From: Candidatus Dadabacteria bacterium
GTDB taxonomy: Bacteria; Desulfobacterota_D; UBA1144; Nemesobacterales; JAJCZQ01
Length of the DNA stretch: 9,289 nt
NCBI GenBank assembly: GCA_030624695.1
Contig: JAUXJP010000023.1
Span: 1-9,289 of the forward strand
Reading direction: 5' to 3'
Positions 1 to 6,740 of the stretch are shown in pieces. The translations under genes were made by a program, and so were the position numbers. Below the pieces are notes generated by a model. That model ran no database searches and was not told the origin of the DNA. It saw nothing but the letters and a program-made list of their open reading frames with translations. Numbering within the stretch: the first letter of the stretch is position 1; each line of letters opens with the position of its first letter.

Positions 1-693
1 ATTAAAGCTGAAAAAGTTGAACTTCATGAATTTGAAGATACAGGATATTTCGAAAGCTGTATGCCTATAGAGGTGATGTGTGAAAGAGGAATAGAAACTC
101 TAAGATTTGGGCCAATGAAACCCGTAGGGCTGACAGACCCAAAAACAGGTAAAATCCCTTTTGCTGTTGTACAGCTTCGCATGGAAAACAACAGGGCCAC
201 AATGTACAACATTGTAGGATTTCAGACTAAGCTCACATACCCTGAACAGCGAAGGATTTTCAGAATGATTCCCGGGCTCGAGAATGCAGAATTTTTCAGA
301 TACGGAAGTATACACAGGAATACATATCTGCGGTCCCCGGGTTTGTTAAATGAATTTATTCAGCTAGAGAGTAATAAAAACATCTTCTTTGCCGGGCAGA
401 TTACAGGTGTTGAAGGATACGTGGAATCAGCAGCAACCGGAATTATTGCAGGAATTAATGCTGCAATGAAATTTCTCGGCAGGGAAATGAAGCCTGTTCC
501 CCCGGAATCTTCCATTGGGAGCCTTATTTCTTATATCTCCGGATTTAGCGGAAAGAATTTCCAGCCCATTAATATTAATTTCGGGATTTACCCCGACCTG
601 GGCCAAAAACTGAAGAAAGACAAAAAAAGAGAACTAATTGCAAAAAAAGCACTGGACTCAATTATGGAATATAAAGCTGTATTATCCTGTTAA
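1..693 (+). CDS. trmFO: TrmFO, C-terminal part (5' end outside window)
   Basis: Methylenetetrahydrofolate-tRNA-(uracil-54-C5)-methyltransferase, the folate- and FAD-dependent enzyme that makes m5U54 (ribothymidine) in the T-loop of tRNAs. The frame is open from base 1 and gives 230 residues. The family is about 440 long, so roughly the N-terminal half, including the FAD-binding GxGxxG, lies upstream of the window. Visible family motifs: FESCMPIEVM at fragment residues 18-27, whose Cys20 sits where the family has its proposed catalytic cysteine; RFGPMKPVGL at 35-44; and the FAD-contacting AGQITGVEGY at 131-140, followed by an E-S-A-A-T-G helix. The internal ATG at base 61 is not a start, because the conserved sequence continues upstream of it. 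The C-terminal tail is Lys-rich. It ends in TAA, 52 bases before glyQ, and may be co-transcribed with it. Identification is firm; only the length is incomplete. Confidence 0.95.
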   Translation: MKAEKVELHEFEDTGYFESCMPIEVMCERGIETLRFGPMKPVGLTDPKTGKIPFAVVQLRMENNRATMYNIVGFQTKLTYPEQRRIFRMIPGLENAEFFRYGSIHRNTYLRSPGLLNEFIQLESNKNIFFAGQITGVEGYVESAATGIIAGINAAMKFLGREMKPVPPESSIGSLISYISGFSGKNFQPININFGIYPDLGQKLKKDKKRELIAKKALDSIMEYKAVLSC

Positions 694-745
694 TCATTTT
701 AATATTTAAATTTAATGATACTATTATGCCAACAAAAATATTTCT

Positions 746-1618
746 ATGACTTTCCAGCAACTAATACTAAAACTTCAGGACTTCTGGGCAAAAAAAGGCT
801 GCCTCATAGTACAACCCTATGATATTGAGAAAGGTGCGGGAACTTTCAATCCTGCTACATTCCTTAGATGCCTTGGCCCTGAACCATGGAAGGTTGCTTA
901 CGTCGAACCTTCAAGAAGGCCTACCGATGGCAGGTACGGTGACAACCCCAACAGGTTACAGCACTATTACCAGTTTCAGGTTTTACTAAAGCCTTCACCT
1001 GATAACATTCAGGAGCTTTATCTTGAAAGCCTTAGAACTCTCGGCATCGATCCGCTTAAACATGATATTAGGTTTGTTGAAGACGACTGGGAATCCCCTA
1101 CACTCGGTGCATGGGGACTTGGGTGGGAAGTCTGGCTTAACGGTATGGAAATTACCCAGTTTACATATTTTCAGCAGGCAGGCGGCATTGACCTGAAACC
1201 GGTATCAGGGGAAATAACATACGGTACCGAAAGGATTGCAATGTACCTTCAGGAAGTGGACAGCGTTTATGACCTTGAATGGGCCGAGGGGATTTCATAT
1301 GGTGAAATACATCACCAGGACGAAGTACAGTTCTCAAAATATAACTTTGAAGAATCAGATCCCGAAATGCTCATAAAGATGTTTGATATGTTTGAAAATG
1401 AATGCACTAAGCTTGTAGATAAGGACCTTCCGCTTGTAGCATATGAGTACTGCCTCAAAAGTTCACATACATTTAACCTCCTTGATGCAAGGGGAGCAAT
1501 CGGAGTTTCTGAAAGAGCCTCATATATTGGAAGGGTCAGGACCATGGCAAATGTATGTGCTGTATCTTACCTTAAGGAAAGGGAAAAACTCGGGTTCCCG
1601 CTATTAGGAAAAAAATGA
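746..1618 (+). CDS. glyQ: Glycyl-tRNA synthetase alpha subunit
   Basis: Catalytic class II subunit of the bacterial alpha2-beta2 glycyl-tRNA synthetase; it activates glycine with ATP and, with GlyS, charges tRNA-Gly in the cytoplasm. It has 290 residues, normal for the family. Visible are the opening block QGL/QQLILKLQDFWAKKGC-type segment at residues 4-19, the LGPEPW segment at 43-48, EPSRRPTDGRYGDNPNR at 54-70 (the motif 2 region), GAWGLGWEVWLNGME at 121-135, GEITYGTERIAMY at 155-167, and the motif 3 region HTFNLLDARGAIGVSERA at 241-258. The ATG at 746 gives the expected N-terminus. An ATG at 726 is out of frame. No Shine-Dalgarno sequence is visible before the start. The TGA stop overlaps the ATG of glyS (ATGA), which indicates translational coupling and equal subunit supply. 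Confidence 0.98.
   Translation: MTFQQLILKLQDFWAKKGCLIVQPYDIEKGAGTFNPATFLRCLGPEPWKVAYVEPSRRPTDGRYGDNPNRLQHYYQFQVLLKPSPDNIQELYLESLRTLGIDPLKHDIRFVEDDWESPTLGAWGLGWEVWLNGMEITQFTYFQQAGGIDLKPVSGEITYGTERIAMYLQEVDSVYDLEWAEGISYGEIHHQDEVQFSKYNFEESDPEMLIKMFDMFENECTKLVDKDLPLVAYEYCLKSSHTFNLLDARGAIGVSERASYIGRVRTMANVCAVSYLKEREKLGFPLLGKK
1606..1609 (+). promoter_or_regulatory. Ribosome binding site of glyS
   Basis: AGGA lies five bases before the glyS ATG, inside the last codons of glyQ. With the ATGA overlap it fixes the glyS start and supports coupled translation of the two synthetase subunits. Confidence 0.6.
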
Positions 1619-3720
1619 CTGGCGAATTAATATTTGAAATTGGTACAGAAGAAATACCCGCACTCTTTTTAAGTAAAGCTAGGACAGACCTTAGTGCTCT
1701 TTTAAAAAGTGAATTTGAAAACAGTTCACTTGAATTTGATAAAATTGATACATTCTCGACACCCCGAAGGCTTGTGGCCCATATTACCGGTTTACCTGAC
1801 AGTCAGAAGGACCGTGTTATCGTGAATTTTGGCCCACCTAAAAAAATTGCATTTGATGAATCAGGCAGACCTTCCAAAGCCGCTCTTGGTTTTGCTAAAT
1901 CCCAGAATACTAATATTGACGATGTTGATATAGTAAGCAGGGACAACGGTGAGTTTCTCTGTGTAAAGAAAGAGCTTAAAGGCGAAAAAACATCAGAATT
2001 ACTAAAAAACATTTTACCTAAAGTGATAAATTCACTTCATTTTAATAAAACCATGCGCTGGGGCGATATTGAGACCTCTTTTGTACGCCCGATAAGGTGG
2101 CTGGGTGCAGTATTCCAAGGCAAGAAAATTGCGTTTCGTATAGAAAATATCAAGAGCTCTGACTTTACCTTCGGACACAGGTTTACATCGAAAAAACCTT
2201 TAAAATATAAAGACTGGAAAACATTTTCAGGTAGCCTTGAAAAGAACAATGTTGTGCTTGACCCCAACAAGAGAAAAGAAATAATAGAAAATGAAATCAA
2301 AATATTAGCTAAGAAAGTTAACGGTAAAATAGAGGATGACCCGGGATTAATTGAAACTGTAATCAATATAGTTGAACACCCGACAGTACTTATCGGGCAG
2401 TTTGAAGAAAAGTTTCTTAAATTACCAAAAGAAGTATTAATAAGTGTGATGAAAAATCACCAGAAGTATTTCCCTGTCTACAACAGCAAAAACAAACTAA
2501 TGCCTTACTTTATTTTTGTCTGCGGAACGCCCGTAAAAGACGGTAGTGTAGTTGTAAAGGGAAACGAAAGAGTTATTAGGGCAAGATTTAATGATGCTGA
2601 ATTTTTCTATGCAGAGGATTCCAGAGTAAAACTTTCCGAACATCTCGATGACCTGAAAAACATGATTTACCTTTCTCAGATCGGGACTTATTTTGAAAAA
2701 GTAAAAAGGATGGAAGAGATTTCCAAAGCGCTGGTCAAAGAACTGGGCCTTGAGAAAGAAAAAGATGATCTTAAAAGAGCAGCATTACTTTCAAAGTGTG
2801 ATCTTGCTACCCAGATGGTTTTCGAATTTCCAGAACTTCAGGGCACAATGGGTAATTACTATGCAATTATATCAGGTGAAGAAAAAGCAGTTTCAAATGC
2901 AATAGAAGAACATTATATGCCGCTTACAAGAGACGGTGAACTTCCTCTGACAACTACAGGTTCTTTACTCAGTATCACCGAAAAAATAGACAACATAACA
3001 TCATGTTTTATAGCAGGTTTAATACCAACAGGTTCTGCCGACCCATATGCACTGAGGCGTCAGGCAATCGGTATAATCAGGATAGTTATTAATAATAATT
3101 TTAATTTAAACCTGAAAAGAATTGTGGGAAACAGCGTCAATACTACTACCAAGTCTCTTGACAATAAAAAGAAGAAAGACATTGATATATCAAACAGTGA
3201 AATAAAAAATAGCATTATTTCCTTTATTGCAGATAGGTTTAAAAACATTTTAATTGATGAAGGATATACAAATACTGTAATTGATTCTGTTTTATCAACA
3301 GGTTTTGTAAATATTGTAGATTCCTTTGGCAGGATTAAAGCAGTCGAAAAGTTTAAAAAACAAAAAGATTTTGAAGAACTCGCAGTCACATTTAAGCGTG
3401 TTGTAAATATTGCAAAAGATACACCGAAAACAAAACTGAATATAAAACTGTTTAAAGACAGTTCCGAAAAGAAACTTTACAAAACTTATTCTGAAATCAG
3501 TAAGGACACAGAAAAGTATTTCGAAGGCAAAAGACTCAATAGTGAGTCCGACTATGTTAAAGCCCTAAATTCCATAAAAACTCTTAAAAAACCAGTCGAT
3601 GATTTTTTTGATTCTGTAATGGTTATGGATAAAAATGAGAAGATTAAAAACAACCGCCTAGCCCTTCTTGGAGAAATAAAAGAACTGTTTTTTAGAATCT
3701 CCGATTTTTCAAAGATTTAA
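1615..3720 (+). CDS. glyS: Glycyl-tRNA synthetase beta subunit
   Basis: Non-catalytic partner of GlyQ that binds tRNA-Gly and is needed for aminoacylation. It has 701 residues, close to the usual length of about 690. Family landmarks in order: the N-terminal FEIGTEEIPALF at residues 7-18; STPRRL near 48; MRWG at 147-150, followed by SFVRPIRWLGA; HRF near 189; MKNHQKYFPVY at 279-289; an N-E-R-V-I-R-A-R-F-N-D-A-E-F-F segment around 319-333; LATQMVFEFPELQGTMG around 397-413; and ADPYALRRQA at 475-484. The last part, about 590-690, fits the DALR-like anticodon-binding region, rich in Lys and Asp/Glu. No frameshift or gap is seen. The ATG at 1615 overlaps the glyQ stop. It ends in TAA only 7 bases from the convergent GFA gene, and no hairpin fits in that gap, so transcripts of the two probably overlap at their 3' ends. 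Confidence 0.98.
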   Translation: MTGELIFEIGTEEIPALFLSKARTDLSALLKSEFENSSLEFDKIDTFSTPRRLVAHITGLPDSQKDRVIVNFGPPKKIAFDESGRPSKAALGFAKSQNTNIDDVDIVSRDNGEFLCVKKELKGEKTSELLKNILPKVINSLHFNKTMRWGDIETSFVRPIRWLGAVFQGKKIAFRIENIKSSDFTFGHRFTSKKPLKYKDWKTFSGSLEKNNVVLDPNKRKEIIENEIKILAKKVNGKIEDDPGLIETVINIVEHPTVLIGQFEEKFLKLPKEVLISVMKNHQKYFPVYNSKNKLMPYFIFVCGTPVKDGSVVVKGNERVIRARFNDAEFFYAEDSRVKLSEHLDDLKNMIYLSQIGTYFEKVKRMEEISKALVKELGLEKEKDDLKRAALLSKCDLATQMVFEFPELQGTMGNYYAIISGEEKAVSNAIEEHYMPLTRDGELPLTTTGSLLSITEKIDNITSCFIAGLIPTGSADPYALRRQAIGIIRIVINNNFNLNLKRIVGNSVNTTTKSLDNKKKKDIDISNSEIKNSIISFIADRFKNILIDEGYTNTVIDSVLSTGFVNIVDSFGRIKAVEKFKKQKDFEELAVTFKRVVNIAKDTPKTKLNIKLFKDSSEKKLYKTYSEISKDTEKYFEGKRLNSESDYVKALNSIKTLKKPVDDFFDSVMVMDKNEKIKNNRLALLGEIKELFFRISDFSKI

Positions 3721-3727
3721 AAAGTAA

Positions 3728-4141
3728 TTACCTGCCCGGCTCTAGTTCCGGATAACGGGGAATTTCATCACATATTTCGTGCCACTCTGCTTTTGAATCA
3801 ACAAAAATATGGAAGGATGGTCTTTTTTCTATTTTGGTATCAAGTAGACCTAGCCTTATTCTAAGTTTGTCTGGGAGTGAATCCCTTCTACTGTATATCG
3901 GACTTCCGCAGTAATTACAAAATGCACGGAACTTCCCCTTAGTGGATTCATACTCTCTAATTAAATCTTTACCGGCAACTATTTTATACTGGGATTTTTC
4001 AATCTGACTATTTGCGGCAAAGGCAGTACCATTGGATTTTCTGCACTGGTTGCAGTGGCATTGTGTTATTGGGCCAAGCTTTCCAGTATATTCAAACTGA
4101 ATATTTCCGCATAGGCATGAACCTTTTAGGTGAGGAGACAT
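3728..4141 (-). CDS. GFA-domain zinc protein (CENP-V/GFA family)
   Basis: A 137-residue protein of the GFA (glutathione-dependent formaldehyde-activating/CENP-V) fold. All seven family zinc-site cysteines are present: C9 and C11 in GSCLCG, C28, C30 and C33 in QCHCNQCRKSNG, and C75 and C78 in FCNYCGSPIYS. The tail also fits, with HIFVDSKAEW at 111-120. Founding members were described as S-(hydroxymethyl)glutathione synthase, but most family members have no proven substrate, so no specific reaction should be assigned. It starts at the ATG whose first base is 4141, with no visible Shine-Dalgarno sequence; no other start fits before GSCLCG. It lies downstream of rny on the same strand, 52 bases away, but a hairpin terminator lies between them, so it may be transcribed separately or by read-through. 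It is convergent with glyS. A functional link to its neighbours is not evident. Confidence 0.9.
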   Translation of the reverse strand: MSPHLKGSCLCGNIQFEYTGKLGPITQCHCNQCRKSNGTAFAANSQIEKSQYKIVAGKDLIREYESTKGKFRAFCNYCGSPIYSRRDSLPDKLRIRLGLLDTKIEKRPSFHIFVDSKAEWHEICDEIPRYPELEPGR

Positions 4142-4152
4142 ACTTTTAAAAT

Positions 4153-4179
4153 TTACGGGGCAGTCAAACTACCCCGTAA
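4153..4179 (-). terminator. Hairpin terminator after rny
   Basis: A perfect 8-bp inverted repeat, TTACGGGG (4153-4160) and CCCCGTAA (4172-4179), encloses an 11-base loop. Read on the minus strand it lies 14 bases after the rny stop and is followed by ATTTTAAAAG, a weak U-tract. This fits an intrinsic terminator of the zapB-zapA-fthC-rny operon. The short U-run means it may be leaky, and it sits only 11 bases before the ATG of the GFA gene. Confidence 0.65.
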
Positions 4180-4193
4180 TTAATGTTTATCGT

Positions 4194-5267
4194 TTATGAT
4201 GCGTAAGCTATCGATCTTACTTCCCTGATCACAGTTACTTTAATCTGTCCTGGATAGGCAACTTCTTTCTCAATTTTCTTTGCTATCTCGTGAGAAAGAA
4301 CTGCACCCTCTTCGTCATTTATGACGCCGCTTTCCACAATTACCCTGACCTCTCTTCCGGCCTGGATTGCATAACATTTCTCAACACCGTGGAAAGTAAG
4401 GGCGATATCTTCAATATCCTGGATTCTTTTGATATAAGCTTCGTAGGTTTCCCTTCTTGCACCGGGCCTTGCTGCAGATATTGCGTCTGCTGCCTGGACA
4501 AGCAACGGGAGAACCCCCTGCGGCTGGGGGTCATGCCCCTTTGCACAGGCATCAATGATCTCTGCAGGCTCACCGTATTTTGTAACAAGGTCAGTACCGA
4601 TATCAATATGTGAACCCTCAATTTCGTGGTCCACTGACTTGCCGATATCATGCATAAGACCTGCCCTTCTGGCGAGTTTTGAATCAAATCCAATTTCAGA
4701 TGCAAGCATTCCGCATATAAAAGCGACCTCAATTGAATGGCTAAGTATGTTCTGTGAATAACTTGTCCTGTACTTAAGCCTTCCGACATGGTGAATAAGC
4801 TCCGGATGCATATTTGGGATTCCAAGGTCAAACACGGCTTCTTCTCCGGCCTTTTGGATCTCTTTCTTAATATCTTTTTCTACTTCCTCTACAATCTCTT
4901 CAATCCTCGCAGGATGTATTCTGCCGTCTTCAATAAGTCTTTCAAGTGATATCCTGGCAACTTCCCTTCTGATGGGATTTAGTGAAGAGACAACTACTGT
5001 TTCGGGGGTATCATCAATAATCAGGTCAACACCTGTTCTTAGTTCTAATGAACGGATATTCCTTCCTTCTCTGCCGATAATTCTTCCCTTCATATCGTCA
5101 TTTGGAAGATTAACAACTGATACGGTACGTTCCCCGGTATAAGAACCCGCAAAACGCTGCATGGCAAGGGAGATGATATCTTTAGCCTTCTCTTCGGCAC
5201 TACTGTTTAGTTCCTCTTCAATAGCTTTAAGCCTTTTAGCAGCTTCATGTTTTGCTTCATTCTCCAC
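4194..5267 (-). CDS. rny: RNase Y C-terminal piece: KH and HD domains
   Basis: This is the part after the TAG that could be made from a start of its own. The first start-type codon in frame after the TAG is GTG at 5267 (codon 162), about 60 codons downstream; a weak AGGA lies 11 bases before it and there is no ATG nearby. The 357-residue piece keeps the KH domain (GRIIGREGRN at its residues 61-70) and the whole HD domain (HSIE, LMHDIGK, AADAIS), but loses the membrane helix and most of the coiled coil. I consider independent translation less likely than read-through or a sequence error. Confidence 0.45.
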   Translation of the reverse strand: MENEAKHEAAKRLKAIEEELNSSAEEKAKDIISLAMQRFAGSYTGERTVSVVNLPNDDMKGRIIGREGRNIRSLELRTGVDLIIDDTPETVVVSSLNPIRREVARISLERLIEDGRIHPARIEEIVEEVEKDIKKEIQKAGEEAVFDLGIPNMHPELIHHVGRLKYRTSYSQNILSHSIEVAFICGMLASEIGFDSKLARRAGLMHDIGKSVDHEIEGSHIDIGTDLVTKYGEPAEIIDACAKGHDPQPQGVLPLLVQAADAISAARPGARRETYEAYIKRIQDIEDIALTFHGVEKCYAIQAGREVRVIVESGVINDEEGAVLSHEIAKKIEKEVAYPGQIKVTVIREVRSIAYAS

Positions 5268-5444
5268 TATATTTACAAGTTCCTGCTTTGCAGCTTCCCT
5301 TGTAAGTCCAGCGATTTCTTCAAGCTTCCCTTTTGCCTGTTCAAGAATTCCATCAAGTTCTTCTTCTCTAACTTTGAGGTTTTCCTGGAGACCGTTCAGC
5401 TCTTTTTCCCGTTTTTCTACTTCTGCCTGTTTCTTATCGAAACT

Positions 5445-5447
5445 CTA
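5445..5447 (-). other. In-frame amber codon (rny codon 102)
   Basis: The plus strand reads CTA, which is TAG on the coding strand, between the codons TTC (Phe101) and AGT (Ser103). The flanking residues are EENIDRKF before and SFDKKQAEVEKREKEL after, an unbroken coiled coil. As I recall the family pattern, a glutamate is common at this place (EEN-L-E-R-K-x-E-x-x-D-K-R-type), so GAG to TAG is the simplest single change. Confidence 0.9.
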
Positions 5448-5750
5448 GAATTTCCTGTCTATATTCTCCTCTTTGCTCTGTAGCCTCTGCTCAATTTTAG
5501 ACAGCTCTTTTTGCTTTTCCCTGACCATTTTATCAAGCTCAGAGGTTTTTTTCTCAACGATATTTTTTGCTTTTAATTCACTTTTAACTATTTTCTGTTC
5601 TGCTTCTTTTTCTGCATCTCTTATTATTACCTGGGCTTTACTTTTACCCATTTCAGTTTCTTTGCCGTCTTTTACCATTTTGTATGCAAAATGAATTGCA
5701 AAACCAATAACAAAAGAAACCACAGAAAAGATAATTACACTGGTATCCAT
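5445..5750 (-). CDS. rny: RNase Y N-terminal piece: membrane anchor and coiled coil
   Basis: The literal product before the TAG is 101 residues. A hydrophobic helix (IIFSVVSFVIGFAIHFAY, residues 6-23) is followed by a Lys/Glu-rich coiled coil ending in KEENIDRKF. In RNase Y this part anchors the enzyme to the inner face of the membrane and drives oligomerisation. Alone it has neither RNA-binding nor nuclease domain. If it accumulates without the rest, it could still pair with intact coiled coils, which is inference only. Confidence 0.6.
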   Translation of the reverse strand: MDTSVIIFSVVSFVIGFAIHFAYKMVKDGKETEMGKSKAQVIIRDAEKEAEQKIVKSELKAKNIVEKKTSELDKMVREKQKELSKIEQRLQSKEENIDRKF

Positions 5751-5756
5751 TTTTTC

Positions 5757-5762
5757 CCTCCT
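5757..5762 (-). promoter_or_regulatory. Strong ribosome binding site of rny
   Basis: AGGAGG (inside AAGGAGGG) is separated from the rny ATG by six bases (GAAAAA in coding sense). It is by far the best Shine-Dalgarno sequence in the window and fixes the rny start at 5750, showing that translation initiation of the gene has been kept. Confidence 0.85.
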
Positions 5763-5765
5763 TAT

Positions 5766-6473
5766 TTAGATTTTAGAACTTACTACTCCACTTTCACTTA
5801 CTATATGCCCAACACATTTGTCATACTTTCCCGCTGGGACGTTATTTAAAATTTGAAACGAATAACAAAAAGCATAAATTTTAGAAGAAGAAACATCTTT
5901 CAATGCCCTGTCATAATAACCTTTTCCATATCCAAGCCTTGACCCCTTAAGATCAAAACACAGGCCCGGTACTATAAAAAGATCTATATCATTTATGATT
6001 GTAGAAACTATTGAACTGCCTGGCTCCGGTATTCCAAAGGACCCGGATTCCAGCTCTTCAAGATTATTGATTTTATGGAAATATAGTTCGTTATTAACAA
6101 TTTTGGGGAAGAAGCAGTTTTTCCTATTGAGTATTATTTTTTTGAATAGTTCAATAGTATCAACTTCATTATTAATAGGAAAATAAATCGCAATTTTGTT
6201 TGATTCGTTAAAAGCCGGCAGATCAGTAAAATTATCACAAATCAGTTTACTGCGATTTAATACATCCTCTTTGGGTAAAGCAGACCGCATAGAAAGGATG
6301 TCTTTTCTTAAAGATTTTTTTGATTCGGCTAATAAATTAAGATCAGAATAATTGTTTAAAGGAGCAATATCGTCATTAATATTTTGCTTCGTACTGCTTA
6401 TTGATCCATTATTCCCTGTTTTCGTCGAATTCCATATCCGAATTGCTTTTTCGTTGTATAATAGATCTGTCAA
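5766..6473 (-). CDS. fthC: 5-formyltetrahydrofolate cyclo-ligase (start uncertain)
   Basis: ATP-dependent enzyme (5-FCL/MTHFS, also called fau or ygfA) that converts 5-formyl-THF to 5,10-methenyl-THF and so returns it to the one-carbon pool. Family motifs: the N-terminal KKSLRKDILSMRSALP (about 6317-6270), IAIYFPINNEVDT, FGIPEP, the signature FDLKGSRLGYGKGYYDR (5957-5907), and the C-terminal VPAGKYDKCVGHIVSESGVV. The domain beginning at the KKSLRK segment is about 183 residues, the usual size. There is no ATG, GTG or TTG in this frame between the zapA stop (6409) and that segment. The coordinate given uses TTG at 6473, which would overlap zapA by 65 bases. ATG at 6290 would cut off conserved residues; TTG at 6527 and GTG at 6509 overlap zapA even more; ATT at 6368 or 6380 would be non-standard. 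It ends in TAA, 15 bases before rny. The zapA-fthC-rny order supports the identity. Confidence 0.85.
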   Translation of the reverse strand: MTDLLYNEKAIRIWNSTKTGNNGSISSTKQNINDDIAPLNNYSDLNLLAESKKSLRKDILSMRSALPKEDVLNRSKLICDNFTDLPAFNESNKIAIYFPINNEVDTIELFKKIILNRKNCFFPKIVNNELYFHKINNLEELESGSFGIPEPGSSIVSTIINDIDLFIVPGLCFDLKGSRLGYGKGYYDRALKDVSSSKIYAFCYSFQILNNVPAGKYDKCVGHIVSESGVVSSKI

Positions 6474-6732
6474 GCAATTCGACCAACTCTCTTGATTTCT
6501 CTTCAGCACGGCCCTTGTATTCCTCAAATTCTTTTTTCATTCTTAAGAAATCATCGGTGATTTTGAGAGTAGCTAAAAGAAAAGGCCGAGGAATGGCCAA
6601 CGTAAGGTCTTCGTTTGTTACTTCTTTAACTTTTTGTTCAAGATAAGTGGTTATTTCAATTACGTAATCTTCTTCTGCATCTGTCTTTATTACATAATCA
6701 TTATTAAAAACGTTTATATTTACGCTTTTCAT
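6409..6732 (-). CDS. zapA: Cell division protein ZapA
   Basis: FtsZ-ring accessory that cross-links and stabilises FtsZ protofilaments at midcell. It has 107 residues. The N-terminal ZapA globular domain is clear: V-N-I-N-V-F-x-x-D-Y-x-I at residues 4-15, the DAEEDYVIEITTYLEQKV helix at 18-35, then LAIPRPFLLATLKITDDFLRM, the family's alanine/leucine helix. A C-terminal coiled coil follows (KEFEEYKGRAEEKSRELVELLDR), and the end is acidic. The start at 6732 is the only reasonable one, with no Shine-Dalgarno sequence. It lies 8 bases after the ZapB-like gene and is probably coupled to it. It ends in TAA. The frame of fthC is +1 relative to zapA and remains open inside the 3' part of zapA. Confidence 0.92.
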   Translation of the reverse strand: MKSVNINVFNNDYVIKTDAEEDYVIEITTYLEQKVKEVTNEDLTLAIPRPFLLATLKITDDFLRMKKEFEEYKGRAEEKSRELVELLDRSIIQRKSNSDMEFDENRE

Positions 6733-6740
6733 AATATTTA

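Larger units (their letters stand above)
4194..5750 (-). pseudogene. rny: Ribonuclease Y, interrupted by an in-frame TAG
   Basis: Membrane-anchored endoribonuclease that starts mRNA decay. Read through the TAG it is 518 residues, matching the family's usual length of about 520, with every domain in place. These are an N-terminal membrane helix at about residues 4-24, a long charged coiled coil at about 28-200, a KH RNA-binding domain with GRIIGREGRN at 222-231, and an HD phosphohydrolase domain with LMHDIGK around the HD pair at 367-368. The family signature AADAISAARPGARRE follows at 420-434. Codon 102 is TAG (5447-5445). The parts before and after it are in the same frame, and homology continues directly across it, so this is a single nonsense codon and not a frameshift. 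The start at 5750 has a strong AGGAGG, 15 bases after fthC. Possible readings are a base-call error, a real nonsense mutation, or suppression. I marked it as broken only because the literal sequence is. Confidence 0.9.

Noticed and set aside
693..719. ATCATT/AATGAT inverted repeat after trmFO as a terminator
   Set aside because: The stem is six AT-rich pairs with a long AT loop; it is too weak and begins in the stop codon, so it is likely chance.
4340..4831. 163-codon minus-strand frame inside rny
   Set aside because: It is an alternative frame within the KH/HD part of rny, whose own frame carries all the family motifs.
5161..5694. Plus-strand frames rich in Ser, Phe and Leu opposite rny
   Set aside because: Reverse complements of Lys/Glu coiled-coil codons give such Phe/Ser/Leu-rich frames; they are artefacts of the rny coding sequence.
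4194..5750. Frameshift in rny
   Set aside because: Both parts are in the same frame (the distance between codons is a multiple of three); the interruption is a stop codon only.
6318..6408. 6S RNA gene between zapA and fthC, as in many proteobacteria
   Set aside because: The gap of about 90 bases is too short for the usual length of about 180, and I see no long rod-like self-complementarity.
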